Part shown: positions 1 through 8,158 of the stretch, piece after piece | How positions within the stretch are numbered: position 1 is the stretch's first letter | How the letters are laid out: every line of letters begins with the position of its first letter | From: Paenibacillus sp. sptzw28 | GTDB lineage: Bacteria > Bacillota > Bacilli > Paenibacillales > Paenibacillaceae | Length of the DNA stretch: 64,000 nt | Direction: 5' to 3' | NCBI RefSeq assembly: GCF_019550795.1 | Contig: NZ_CP080545.1 | Location: 5,933,501 to 5,997,500 of the forward strand | Translations under genes and position numbers: made by a program | Notes under the pieces: model-generated | What the model saw: the letters and a program-made list of their open reading frames with translations, nothing else | Told to the model about the DNA's origin: nothing | Database searches by the model: none

Positions 1-298
1 GTACCGGCGAACGGGCAAGGTCTTGTCTTAATTCATCCAATGGAATTCGCTCATCAATCTTGCTCGCTTTCTCGATTACGTCGAAGCCTAAAGTTTTAAA
101 AGCAATACTAATGCCCTTCTCGGGACTGCTCAAGCAGTTGTCAAAAAACAGTATGTCGTTTCTCTCTAAAGAGGCTCCCAGTGCGAACCCGGTCACAGCT
201 TCAATAAAGGCAGGAGAAATGTCCTCACCAATCGCTGACAATAACATGGAAACAGAATTCGAATAACAATATGCGCCATTACCCCTATAAACCGCCAT
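1..298 (-). CDS. BtrH-N-like (peptidase C39-like) protein, 3' end cut by window
   Basis: The reading frame runs leftward off the window edge; about 99 residues are visible. It opens at an ATG (296-298) preceded by an AAAGGGTG ribosome site. The start carries a YCYSNS motif followed by a hydrophobic stretch (SMLLSAIGED) and later FFDNC. This cysteine-centred opening resembles the N-terminal domain of butirosin-biosynthesis BtrH proteins, a papain/C39-like fold, and similar small hypothetical proteins of bacilli. Whether it is a peptidase, an acyltransferase or neither cannot be told from the fragment. The terminator at 464-483 separates it from the remnant upstream. Confidence 0.55.
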   Translation of the reverse strand, partial: MAVYRGNGAYCYSNSVSMLLSAIGEDISPAFIEAVTGFALGASLERNDILFFDNCLSSPEKGISIAFKTLGFDVIEKASKIDERIPLDELRQDLARSPV

Positions 299-463
299 CC
301 CGCTCAACACCCTTTCATCATTTGATTTGCAAATACACTGCACCGACAATAGATAGGGCTGCCGGTCTATTATATAGACTTAAGCAGGACCCGATTTCTG
401 ACATAATCAGAGGGAAATTTATTTTTTTCGGCTGGAAGCCACGTCCTTCTAACATCAAAAAAA

Positions 464-483
464 GAGCCGCAATAATGCGGCCC
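464..483 (-). terminator. Rho-independent terminator
   Basis: A six-pair stem, GCCGCA/TGCGGC with loop ATAA, is followed on the minus strand by a CTTTTTTT tract. It ends transcription arriving from the decayed gene to its right. Confidence 0.7.
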
Positions 484-519
484 TGATGGTTATTTACCGA
501 ACCTAAAGTGCGCCCGCTT

Positions 520-740
520 CGGAAGCGAAGCGCAGCGTTGGAAACCTCATAACCGAGCTCGCTGCGGATTTTCGTAATATCGACAGTGCTGTCCCACGGA
601 TGCTCCAGTGGCCTGTCGTAGGCCTCCTTGGCGATTGTCCCGCCGACGAGCGGAATGATTTCCGCGGCTGTGACCGGCTCGGCGTCAGCCATGTAATGGA
701 ACCCCCGGATTGTCACAAGCAGATGAACCACCCGGTATTC
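520..740 (-). pseudogene. Remnant of an NAD(P)-dependent epimerase-like protein
   Basis: On the minus strand one stretch reads like the C-terminal third of an SDR-type sugar epimerase/dehydratase: FHYMADAEPVTAAEIIPL, then PWDSTVDITKIRSELGYE. The second motif matches the usual 'D-x-S/T-K-x-x-x-E-L-G-Y' segment near the end of these enzymes. Neither the Rossmann GxxGxxG nor the YxxxK catalytic motif is present, and the sequence on both sides loses resemblance. I read it as a truncated relic, not an expressed gene. The open frame itself extends to 318-845 but has no good ribosome site. Confidence 0.4.
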
Positions 741-903
741 GGGCATCTGGAGTTCAATTATATTACGCTTCGGGCGGGCGCGGACGCCGGTCTTAAGCTG
801 GTCGTTTATACCGGATCGCCTGCGACTGTATCCAAGCTTGAGCACACTTTAACCGTGGCGGAGCACTGAGGAAGCATCCATAATGTTGATATTTGACCAA
901 AAG

Positions 904-928
904 AAAACCGCCCTAATAAAAAGGCGGC
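904..928 (-). terminator. Weak rho-independent terminator
   Basis: A CCGCC/GGCGG stem with an A/T-rich loop is followed on the minus strand by TTTTCTTTT. It lies just downstream of the GyrI-like remnant and probably was its terminator. Confidence 0.4.
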
Positions 929-955
929 AAATTTAACTCCCATCGTATCCGTTGT

Positions 956-1200
956 TTATGGGTAGTCCCCGGAACCACTGACCATAAAAAATGGCATCCG
1001 CGGCACTTCCACAATTTCCGGCAATGTTTTGGCATATAAAGTTGCTTATAACCTTTTTTATAATCTACCTTTTTGCCCAAAGCCAATATCTCCTTGAACG
1101 ATTGTGGAAAATCATAAGAACAGATTGAACCTTTGCTACTACGCATTACTGCCGGGTAGTTCAGCAAGAAAAAGCTGGGACATCGAAGGTTGTTATCCAC
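956..1200 (-). pseudogene. Frameshifted remnant of a GyrI-like small-molecule-binding protein
   Basis: Minus-strand reading gives KVDYKKGYKQLYMPK, the characteristic opening of stand-alone GyrI-like domain proteins (KxDYKKxYKxLYxPK). Restoring one A in the short A-run at 1027-1030 continues the family pattern as TLPEIVEVPRMPFFMV and then SGSGDYP, where 'xVPxMxFxMVxGxGDP' is expected. A stop at 956-958 follows, so most of the domain is missing as well. The gene is therefore broken both by a one-base deletion and by truncation. Confidence 0.55.
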
Positions 1201-1484
1201 AGAAGTACGCCTATCAAAAATTGATATAGGGGGGTCAGAATTTTATAGGCGCTTTCCGCCTGTCAATTTTTTATCCCCTTGTATCAGGAGCATTGCGAAT
1301 CGATTTAGGTTCTTGCTACGAATACGCTTTCTTGTTAAGATTAGGGAAGAACTGAACGGCATTGCAGCGAACCTGCAGGAGACTAACCGCTAAGAGACGA
1401 TGAATTTTTCTTCCCGAAAAATAATCCCTCCCGGCGGTTTTTTTATTTCCTGCCGCGATACTGAGGCCTACTTGGAGGTCAAAA

Positions 1485-3836
1485 ATGGGTAAAACAAAGC
1501 ATTCCGGTCCGATCAAGCTGCCCGGCAAGCCGGACCCGAAGCTGTGGGTGAGCAGGATTCCATTCGGCCTCGGCCGGGTAAAACCGCATCACATCCGCGA
1601 TACGATGAAGGTGATGATCGATAATCGGGATAACCTGCCTTACGCTTACCGCATATTGACGCAGGGTGTTTGCGACGGCTGCGCGCTCGGGGTTGCCGGC
1701 CTGTACGACCAGACGCTGGATGGCCCCCACTTGTGTACGACCCGGCTGAATCTGCTGCGGCTGAGTACGATGCCGGGGATAAAGCCCGATATCCTGCACG
1801 CCGATATTGATGAGCTCCGGAAGCTTGACAGCGCCCAGCTTCGCAAATTGGGCAGGCTGCCCTACCCGCTCATCCGCCGTAAAGGAGAACGCCGCTTCAG
1901 CAAGGCGACATGGGATGAAGCGCTGGAGCTCGTCGCCGGACGCATCCGCAGCCTCGACCCGAGGCAGCTCGCTTTTTACTTGACCGCGCGCGGCATTACG
2001 AACGAATCGTATTATACGGCCGCCAAGACCGCGCGTTTTCTCGGGACCAACAACATCGACAACGCTTCGCGCATTTGTCATTCGCCCTCCAAGACTGCGC
2101 TTAAACGCTCCGTCGGTATAGGGGCATCCAGCTGCAATTATAAGGACTGGATCGGAACCGATGTTCTTGTCTTCTGGGGCAGCGTGGCCGCGAACAACCA
2201 GCCGGTATCCACGAAATATATGTATGCGGCCAAGCGGCGCGGGACGAAGATTATCGTCATTAATCCTTACCGCGAACCCGCTATGGATGGATACTGGGTA
2301 CCTTCGATTCCTGAATCGGCCCTCTTCGGGACGAAGATTGCCGATGACTTCTATCAGGTGAATATCGGCGGCGATATCGCGTTCATGCACGGCGTGATGA
2401 AGCATTGGTTCGCGATGGAGACATCCCGTCCCGGTTCAGCGATCGATCATGATTTCGTGCGCGAGCATGTGAACGGATATGAGGAGCTAAGAGTCCATGT
2501 GGAGCGTCAGAGCTGGGCGCTGCTTGAGAAGTCATCCGGGCTGACGCAGGCGCGCATGGAGGAATTTGCCGGGCTGCTTGCCAGCGCGGGCTCGGCGGTA
2601 TTCGTATGGAGCATGGGGCTCACCCAGCACCGCTTCGGCACGGACAACATATCGCAGGTAGCCAATCTGGCGCTGCTGCGTGGATTTCTCGGCCGCGAGC
2701 ACTGCGGTCTGATGCCGATCCGCGGGCATAGCGGCGTGCAGGGCTCGGGAGAAATGGGCGCCGACCCGTTCAGCCTCCCCGGAGGGGAATTCAAGGAAGC
2801 TGATATTGCACGGATGGAGCGCATCTGGGGGTTTCAGCTGTCGCGATGGCAGGGAGATATCGTGGGCGTATCGCTGGAGAACGCGCTGCTGCCAAGCGAT
2901 CATGAGCGCAAGCTGAAGATTTTCTATACATCGGGCGGCAATTTCCTGGAGACGATGCCGGAGCCCGAATTTGTCCGCGCCTGCTTGGAGGCAGTTGATT
3001 TACGGGTGCACCAGGATATCGTGCTCAACACATCGACGCTCGCTGATGCGCGCGAGGCGGTCGTCGTCTTGCCCGCGATGACCCGTTACGAGCAGCCGGG
3101 TGGCGGAACGTCCACTTCAACGGAACGAATGGTCTATTTCTCACCCGAGATTGCCGGCCCGAGAATGCCGGAAGCCCGCGCGGAGTGGGATATATACTGC
3201 GATCTAGCCGCCAGAGTATATCCGGAGAAGCGGCAGCTTATCGCGTTCAAGGATGCCCGGTCCATTCGGGAGGAAATCGCTGCTGCCGCTCCTTATTATG
3301 ACGGTATTCAGCATCTCAAAGCTAAAGGAGATGTGTTTCAATGGGGCGGCGCCTGGCTGTGCGAGGACGGTGTTTGTCCGACTCCGGACGGCCGGGGCAA
3401 TCTGATTCCGGTAGAGCTTCCGGAACTTCGCAGGCCCGAGGGATACTTTTCCGTGACGACCCGCAGGGGCAAACAGTTCAATTCCATGATCTACGACGAG
3501 ACCGATCCGTTTAATAGCGCTGACCGATACGACGTCCTGATCAGCCGGGCGGACGCGGACCTGCTTGCGGTTTCAGACGGTGACGCTGTCGTGCTCTACA
3601 ACCGGCTGGGCACCTTTCACGGCAGGGCGAAGCTTGCGGATGTTGCGCCCGGCAATCTGGAGCTCTGCTGGCCGGAGGGCAACGTGCTCATGCAGAAAGG
3701 GATATATGAGCCTTTTGCCGGGATACCGGAATATAATACGGCGGCTGTGCTGGAGAAAGCAGAGACCTATCATGCCCTCAAAGACACCCGCTATGTGGAA
3801 AAGCGCATTGCAGAGCTTGAGACGGAAACGAATTGA
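1485..3836 (+). CDS. FdhF/YdeP-family molybdopterin oxidoreductase (formate dehydrogenase alpha-like)
   Basis: A 783-residue protein with the full length of the FdhF/YdeP branch of molybdopterin oxidoreductases. The start follows a TTGGAGG site. The N-terminus has GVCDGCALG (C63, C66) and a further C84 in LCTTRLNLL, not the four-Cys 4Fe-4S spacing of classic formate dehydrogenases. The likely molybdenum ligand is C198 in SRICHSPS, at the place where E. coli FdhF has selenocysteine, so no UGA recoding is needed. The molybdopterin-dinucleotide domain covers roughly the last 130 residues. fdhD, which activates such enzymes, follows 33 bp later. The substrate is uncertain: formate is the default guess, but the YdeP branch is largely uncharacterised. 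Confidence 0.85.
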   Translation: MGKTKHSGPIKLPGKPDPKLWVSRIPFGLGRVKPHHIRDTMKVMIDNRDNLPYAYRILTQGVCDGCALGVAGLYDQTLDGPHLCTTRLNLLRLSTMPGIKPDILHADIDELRKLDSAQLRKLGRLPYPLIRRKGERRFSKATWDEALELVAGRIRSLDPRQLAFYLTARGITNESYYTAAKTARFLGTNNIDNASRICHSPSKTALKRSVGIGASSCNYKDWIGTDVLVFWGSVAANNQPVSTKYMYAAKRRGTKIIVINPYREPAMDGYWVPSIPESALFGTKIADDFYQVNIGGDIAFMHGVMKHWFAMETSRPGSAIDHDFVREHVNGYEELRVHVERQSWALLEKSSGLTQARMEEFAGLLASAGSAVFVWSMGLTQHRFGTDNISQVANLALLRGFLGREHCGLMPIRGHSGVQGSGEMGADPFSLPGGEFKEADIARMERIWGFQLSRWQGDIVGVSLENALLPSDHERKLKIFYTSGGNFLETMPEPEFVRACLEAVDLRVHQDIVLNTSTLADAREAVVVLPAMTRYEQPGGGTSTSTERMVYFSPEIAGPRMPEARAEWDIYCDLAARVYPEKRQLIAFKDARSIREEIAAAAPYYDGIQHLKAKGDVFQWGGAWLCEDGVCPTPDGRGNLIPVELPELRRPEGYFSVTTRRGKQFNSMIYDETDPFNSADRYDVLISRADADLLAVSDGDAVVLYNRLGTFHGRAKLADVAPGNLELCWPEGNVLMQKGIYEPFAGIPEYNTAAVLEKAETYHALKDTRYVEKRIAELETETN

Positions 3837-3869
3837 ATTTAACCGAGGGACGGGGATGGAGGTAAAGCT

Positions 3870-4670
3870 TTGCTGCCTGATATAACGACACGATGGCCGA
3901 TATGCAAATACAATAATCTCGTCTCCTCGGTGCAGGAGGATGAGATCGCGGCAGAATATCCGCTAACCTTACGGCTTGATGGCGAAGAATTCGCTACAAT
4001 TGTCTGCTCCCCTTCCGATCTGGAGGAGCTGGCACTCGGATTCCTTGCATCCGAGGGCGTTATCCGGCTTGCGAAGGACATAGAGTCGCTTAGCATCGAC
4101 GAGAATCGCGGCATTGTCGATGTGAAGCTTCACCGGAAGCAATCGTCGGGCAAAGAGTACTACTCCCGGAGATTTATCGGCTCCTGCTGCGGCAAGAGCC
4201 GCCAGTTTTATTTTCACAATGACGTTCGTACCGCCAGGACCTCGATGAGCCGCATCAGGGTATCTCCGCCGCAATGCACCCGTATCATGCAGCGGCTTCA
4301 GGAAAGCTCTGCCGAGTTTCACAGCACAGGCGGGGTACATAATGCCGCGCTGTCCACGCCAACCGGGCTTATTGCGGTGCGCACCGACATCGGGAGGCAC
4401 AACGCCCTTGATAAGCTGTTCGGATATTCTCTGCAGAACCGTCTTCATAACGCCGATAATATCATCGCCTTCAGCGGCAGGCTCTCTTCCGAGGTGGTGC
4501 TGAAGGCGGCCAAGATAGGCGTGGGCGTCGTCTTATCCAAATCCGCCCCCACCGATCTGGCGCTGAATCTAGCCACGGACCTCGGCATCACCTGCGTCGG
4601 GTTTATCCGGGGCCTTGAAATGAATGTTTATACGCACAGTGAGAGAATCGTGCCGGAGCAGCAGCTCTGA
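3870..4670 (+). CDS. fdhD: FdhD sulfurtransferase, molybdoenzyme maturation
   Basis: FdhD transfers sulfur from a cysteine desulfurase to the molybdenum centre of formate-dehydrogenase-type enzymes in the cytoplasm. The 266-residue protein shows the family's cysteine site as GSCCGKS (C106, C107), then GGVHNAAL, the DIGRHNALDK loop and FSGRLSSE near the C-terminus. The start is a TTG with GGAGG eight bases upstream; no in-frame ATG fits. Position and spacing indicate co-transcription with the oxidoreductase upstream, its likely client. Confidence 0.93.
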   Translation: MLPDITTRWPICKYNNLVSSVQEDEIAAEYPLTLRLDGEEFATIVCSPSDLEELALGFLASEGVIRLAKDIESLSIDENRGIVDVKLHRKQSSGKEYYSRRFIGSCCGKSRQFYFHNDVRTARTSMSRIRVSPPQCTRIMQRLQESSAEFHSTGGVHNAALSTPTGLIAVRTDIGRHNALDKLFGYSLQNRLHNADNIIAFSGRLSSEVVLKAAKIGVGVVLSKSAPTDLALNLATDLGITCVGFIRGLEMNVYTHSERIVPEQQL

Positions 4671-4765
4671 GGCAGGCAGGTCTTATGTTCCGGCCGGGCC
4701 GTATTCGAGTTATGCTTCCAACCGGGCAAACTTTCAGGTTCTTATGTCCAGACCGGATCCGCTTC

Positions 4766-5242
4766 TCAACCCAGCAGCGTCTGAATCCGGCTTTCAATTT
4801 TCAACGGCGAGGTAGTCGGGCTGTAACGTTTGACGACCTCCCCTTCCCCATCAACGAGAAATTTGGTGAAATTCCACTTGATCGACGAGCCCAGGAGTCC
4901 GGTCGTCCTGCTCTTCATATACTTATACAGCGGGTCCGCGTCCTTCCCGTTGACGTTAATCTTGGCGAACAGCGGGAACGTGACGCCGAAATTGATCTGG
5001 CAAGCCTGCTCAACCTCGCTGTCGCTGCCCGGCTCCTGGTTCTGAAACTGATTGCAGGGGAAGCCGAGAACGCTGAAGCCGCGGTCGTTATACTTCTCAT
5101 AAAGCTGCTGAAGCTCCTTGAACTGAGGAGCAAAGCCGCATTTCGTCGCCGTATTGACAATCAGCAGCACCTGGCCGCGATAATCGGCAAGCTGCTTTTG
5201 CTCGCCCTTGATTGTTTGTGCGCTGAAATCGTAGATGTTCAT
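4766..5242 (-). CDS. Glutathione peroxidase family (thioredoxin-type) peroxidase
   Basis: A 158-residue peroxidase of the GPx family. The peroxidatic site is NTATKCGF (C35); two more cysteines, C63 in GFPCNQF and C81, reproduce the three-cysteine pattern of thioredoxin-dependent GPx proteins such as yeast Gpx3. The catalytic WNFTKFLV motif is present. It therefore most likely reduces peroxides with thioredoxin rather than glutathione. AAAGGAGGT lies eight bases before the ATG; an in-frame GTG three codons earlier overlaps that site and is rejected. It is convergent with fdhD and monocistronic. Confidence 0.9.
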   Translation of the reverse strand: MNIYDFSAQTIKGEQKQLADYRGQVLLIVNTATKCGFAPQFKELQQLYEKYNDRGFSVLGFPCNQFQNQEPGSDSEVEQACQINFGVTFPLFAKINVNGKDADPLYKYMKSRTTGLLGSSIKWNFTKFLVDGEGEVVKRYSPTTSPLKIESRIQTLLG

Positions 5243-5422
5243 CGCTTCCACCTCCTTTATGTTTTGTACAATTGTATTTTACACAATATAAATGGGTTTG
5301 AATATAGCTTTCTTTATAATCGGTTCATCTTTGTTTCGGTCACTTATACTAAACATGACGTCAGACTGCCGCGCTTTTTCATCGTACTCGTTAGCATAAC
5401 GACCTTTGCTAAGATATAAACA

Positions 5423-6388
5423 TTATAAATCGTTGTTGTTTATGGACTCAATGCCTTCTTTTATCATGCGTATGGCCCAATCGTACACACCTCTGTCATC
5501 ATATCGTCTATAATCGCATTCCAACGCTGAAATCAGAAATAAATACATATCATACCATCGGGATCTGATCTTTTGTTTATCAGCGAGCTCCCGAATGCCA
5601 TATCCGCCCAGGAAATGACGATTATTCGCAAAAGATCTGAATCCGACTTCCATTAACTCATCTGCCCATAAACATCTCTCGAAGTCGATGAGCCCTGTCA
5701 CTTTTCCATTCTCAATAAAAACATTTCCTGCCCATAAATCCCAATGAACTAACCTTGGCTTGGTTACTTCATCGAAATATACCTTATCTCGGTCCAATAG
5801 CTCCATCAAGTTCCGAGTATCCGTATGTAAATCAATATTGAGCGCATTCGCATCATGAATTGCATCTTGCACGATACTTTTAAAAACATCAAACCAAACA
5901 GAGCCCTGTTTCTCCGGTTGACCGAAATAACCGAATCGATCTCCTACAATCGTATTTATTTGCGAATTATATTGACCGATTTGATATTCAATGCTTTGCT
6001 TTTCCGCCTCGCTAAGTTCCTTTAACAGCGAATGATAGCTATTGCCCGGCATTTTCTCCATTAAGAAATAATCCGCTTCGCATACATCATGACTATTATC
6101 ATAGAAAAGAACGGATGCTACAGGCACACCCGTTTTTTCGGCGACCAACCGCATGGACTGTACTTCACTAAACATCATATTTTTTTCATGACTCATGACA
6201 ATAGTATTTTCAGGCGGTGCAATCTTTAATACCACCTCTTGGCCATTGGATAGCTCTATTAAGTAGGCCGCATTGAAGAAACCTTCCGATAGTTCCTCAA
6301 TACTTATTGCTCTCAAACCGGCAAAAGCCTTCTCGATCATGCCATCAATCATCGCTTTAGATTTCTTGTTTTTCGTAAAACTCTCCAT
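5423..6388 (-). CDS. APH/choline-kinase-fold phosphotransferase
   Basis: A 321-residue kinase-like protein of the aminoglycoside phosphotransferase superfamily. The catalytic loop is VHWDLWAGN (H215, D217, N222) and the metal-binding DFE is at D235 in GLIDFERC. A nucleotide-binding lysine sits in VVLKIAPP near residue 55. Many members of this family in soil bacilli phosphorylate metabolites or are of unknown substrate, so antibiotic resistance should not be assumed. GAGG lies eight bases before the ATG. It stands alone, with slightly lower GC than its neighbours. Confidence 0.8.
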   Translation of the reverse strand: MESFTKNKKSKAMIDGMIEKAFAGLRAISIEELSEGFFNAAYLIELSNGQEVVLKIAPPENTIVMSHEKNMMFSEVQSMRLVAEKTGVPVASVLFYDNSHDVCEADYFLMEKMPGNSYHSLLKELSEAEKQSIEYQIGQYNSQINTIVGDRFGYFGQPEKQGSVWFDVFKSIVQDAIHDANALNIDLHTDTRNLMELLDRDKVYFDEVTKPRLVHWDLWAGNVFIENGKVTGLIDFERCLWADELMEVGFRSFANNRHFLGGYGIRELADKQKIRSRWYDMYLFLISALECDYRRYDDRGVYDWAIRMIKEGIESINNNDL

Positions 6389-6667
6389 TTTCAGATCCTC
6401 GCTTCCATCTCTATTATTAATGTATTTTTTCCATTTAGAATTTGCCGAAAAAAGACTACTGCGCTTAAAAGTCCTACTATAATTGTAACAATTAATAAAA
6501 TCATAATAATGTTAAATCCATATTCCGATCGTATTTACCTTTGTGAAAATGGCGAGACAAATAAAATCACACTCTCAAGTGATAAACACGTTAAGCGAGG
6601 AATTAAACAAGGTCAAACGGCAATTGGATAAAAGGTAGGCTGAATCATGACTGCAACGCCGAATTCG

Positions 6668-8005
6668 TTATTTAGCCGCCTTCAGGCTATTCGGCTCCGG
6701 AAAAGCAAGCAGCTTGCCTTTAGTCTGCACCACAATCATGCCGTCAGCCGAAAAGGTCGGCCCAAACACGCGGGCGTATGTTTGAAGCTGCGCTACAGGC
6801 TCCGCCTTTAACAAATCCATCGCGATCAGCTTGCCGTCCGTCTGCGCAATATACATCCCATGGCCGATAAGATCGAAGCGGGCAACCGGATTCGACCGGC
6901 CGGCATTGTAGAACACCGGGGACTTATTGATCAGCTTTACTCCGAAAATGCTTTCTCCATCGCTATAAAACAGCCTTCCTTCGTATGGACCCGCCGCATA
7001 TCTGACATCGCCGCCTGCGGACGGAGAGGTGTATGTCTCCTTCTTCACTTTAACGGGATCCGCGTCCTTCGGATAGCCGTATACCTTAGAACCGATCGTG
7101 ATATATACATCGTCCCCGCTGAACCAAGCACTGCCAGGCGAATAAAATTCCTGCTTGCTCAAATCCACATTCTCAGGGTTGTACTCGGTTGTCCTGACAC
7201 TGCTGCCCGATTGTAGATTAAGAGTGTCGAGCGTCGTCAATATCCCTTTATCAATTATTGTCTGCTGCCGCTGTACGGTTACGGATTGGCCGTCCGCTGC
7301 TATTGGGAAGCTTACGTTCGGTTTCGACCACACCTCTTTACCGGTTGTCCGGTCAAAAGCATGCAGAACCGTATATGAGTAAGCCCCGGACTCCACATTG
7401 GACGCAAGCACACGATTGCCTGCGAACAATAGGGGACCGGGAAGGGCCTCCTTGTAGTTATCGCGCCATATCAGCGTGCCGTCCGATAGCCGGTAAGCTT
7501 GAATATCCCCATTCATTGCGATTAGCTGTCCATCCTCTGCATAGAGCCGCGATGCGCCTTTACTTGGAACGTTCGATACCCACTCCTTCTTGCCTGTGGC
7601 GGCATTAAGCGAATATACCGCACCGCTGCCCGATGCGGAGTACACCCGGCCGGCTTCATAAATAAGCGGCGCCTTCAAATCGCTGCCGTAAGACCAGAGT
7701 TTCTTGCCGGTCTTCGTCTGCACTGCCAGAAGCTTGCCGCCCTGGATTAGAAATAATTTGCCGTCGCCGGCGGCAACCATCCCTTCATTCATGGCAGGGT
7801 CGTCCGCCGGCTTGTCCATTAGAAGCGACCACTTCGGCTTCACCGCCGGCACGACAACTGTCGAGTCCAGATTGCTGCCTACATATGAGGTATGCGGATC
7901 GACCCCGGCATTTACCGCTGTTGCCGACAGCTGCGAGATGGCGGCCGCCGCTGCGACCGCTATGACAACTCCGCGCTTCAGTAGTGAGTGTTCTAACCGG
8001 AACAT
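6668..8005 (-). CDS. Secreted PQQ-like beta-propeller protein
   Basis: A 445-residue protein with an N-terminal signal peptide (hydrophobic to about residue 30, Ala-rich, cleavage near VNAG). The body consists of repeated propeller blades such as GKLLAVQTKTGKKLWSYG and AVYSLNAATGKKEWVS. These are PQQ-like blades: a Trp closes each strand, but nothing shows that PQQ is bound. It is probably a surface scaffold or sensor. GAGGTGG precedes the ATG. It is monocistronic, to the left of the nas terminator. Confidence 0.8.
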   Translation of the reverse strand: MFRLEHSLLKRGVVIAVAAAAAISQLSATAVNAGVDPHTSYVGSNLDSTVVVPAVKPKWSLLMDKPADDPAMNEGMVAAGDGKLFLIQGGKLLAVQTKTGKKLWSYGSDLKAPLIYEAGRVYSASGSGAVYSLNAATGKKEWVSNVPSKGASRLYAEDGQLIAMNGDIQAYRLSDGTLIWRDNYKEALPGPLLFAGNRVLASNVESGAYSYTVLHAFDRTTGKEVWSKPNVSFPIAADGQSVTVQRQQTIIDKGILTTLDTLNLQSGSSVRTTEYNPENVDLSKQEFYSPGSAWFSGDDVYITIGSKVYGYPKDADPVKVKKETYTSPSAGGDVRYAAGPYEGRLFYSDGESIFGVKLINKSPVFYNAGRSNPVARFDLIGHGMYIAQTDGKLIAMDLLKAEPVAQLQTYARVFGPTFSADGMIVVQTKGKLLAFPEPNSLKAAK

Positions 8006-8107
8006 TGTATACCACCTCGTTCTTCTATTTTCTACTTAGACGATAAGAAATGACAAATTGTTCCTTAACCTGATAAAATACCGCATGCCCTTTCTCCGGA
8101 AACAAAA

Positions 8108-8135
8108 TTAGCCCCCTGACGACGCAGGGGGCTAA
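8108..8135 (-). terminator. Strong terminator of the nas operon
   Basis: A perfect 11-pair stem TTAGCCCCCTG/CAGGGGGCTAA with a six-base loop. On the minus strand it is followed by TTTTG, 24 bases after the nasC stop. Confidence 0.85.
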
Positions 8136-8158
8136 GCGATAATCAATAATTTGTACGG

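Noticed and set aside
1201..1484. Molybdenum-cofactor riboswitch before fdhF
   Set aside because: I could not find the conserved paired elements; only ordinary AT-rich leader and a ribosome site are evident.
2076..2081. Selenocysteine in the FdhF-like enzyme
   Set aside because: The Mo-ligand position is an ordinary Cys codon (residue 198), and the frame has no internal UGA.
4685..5419. 244-codon plus-strand ORF
   Set aside because: Antisense to the glutathione peroxidase, which has clear catalytic motifs and a strong ribosome site.
5423..6388. Antibiotic resistance by the APH-fold kinase
   Set aside because: Fold motifs alone do not show drug specificity; many such kinases act on metabolites.
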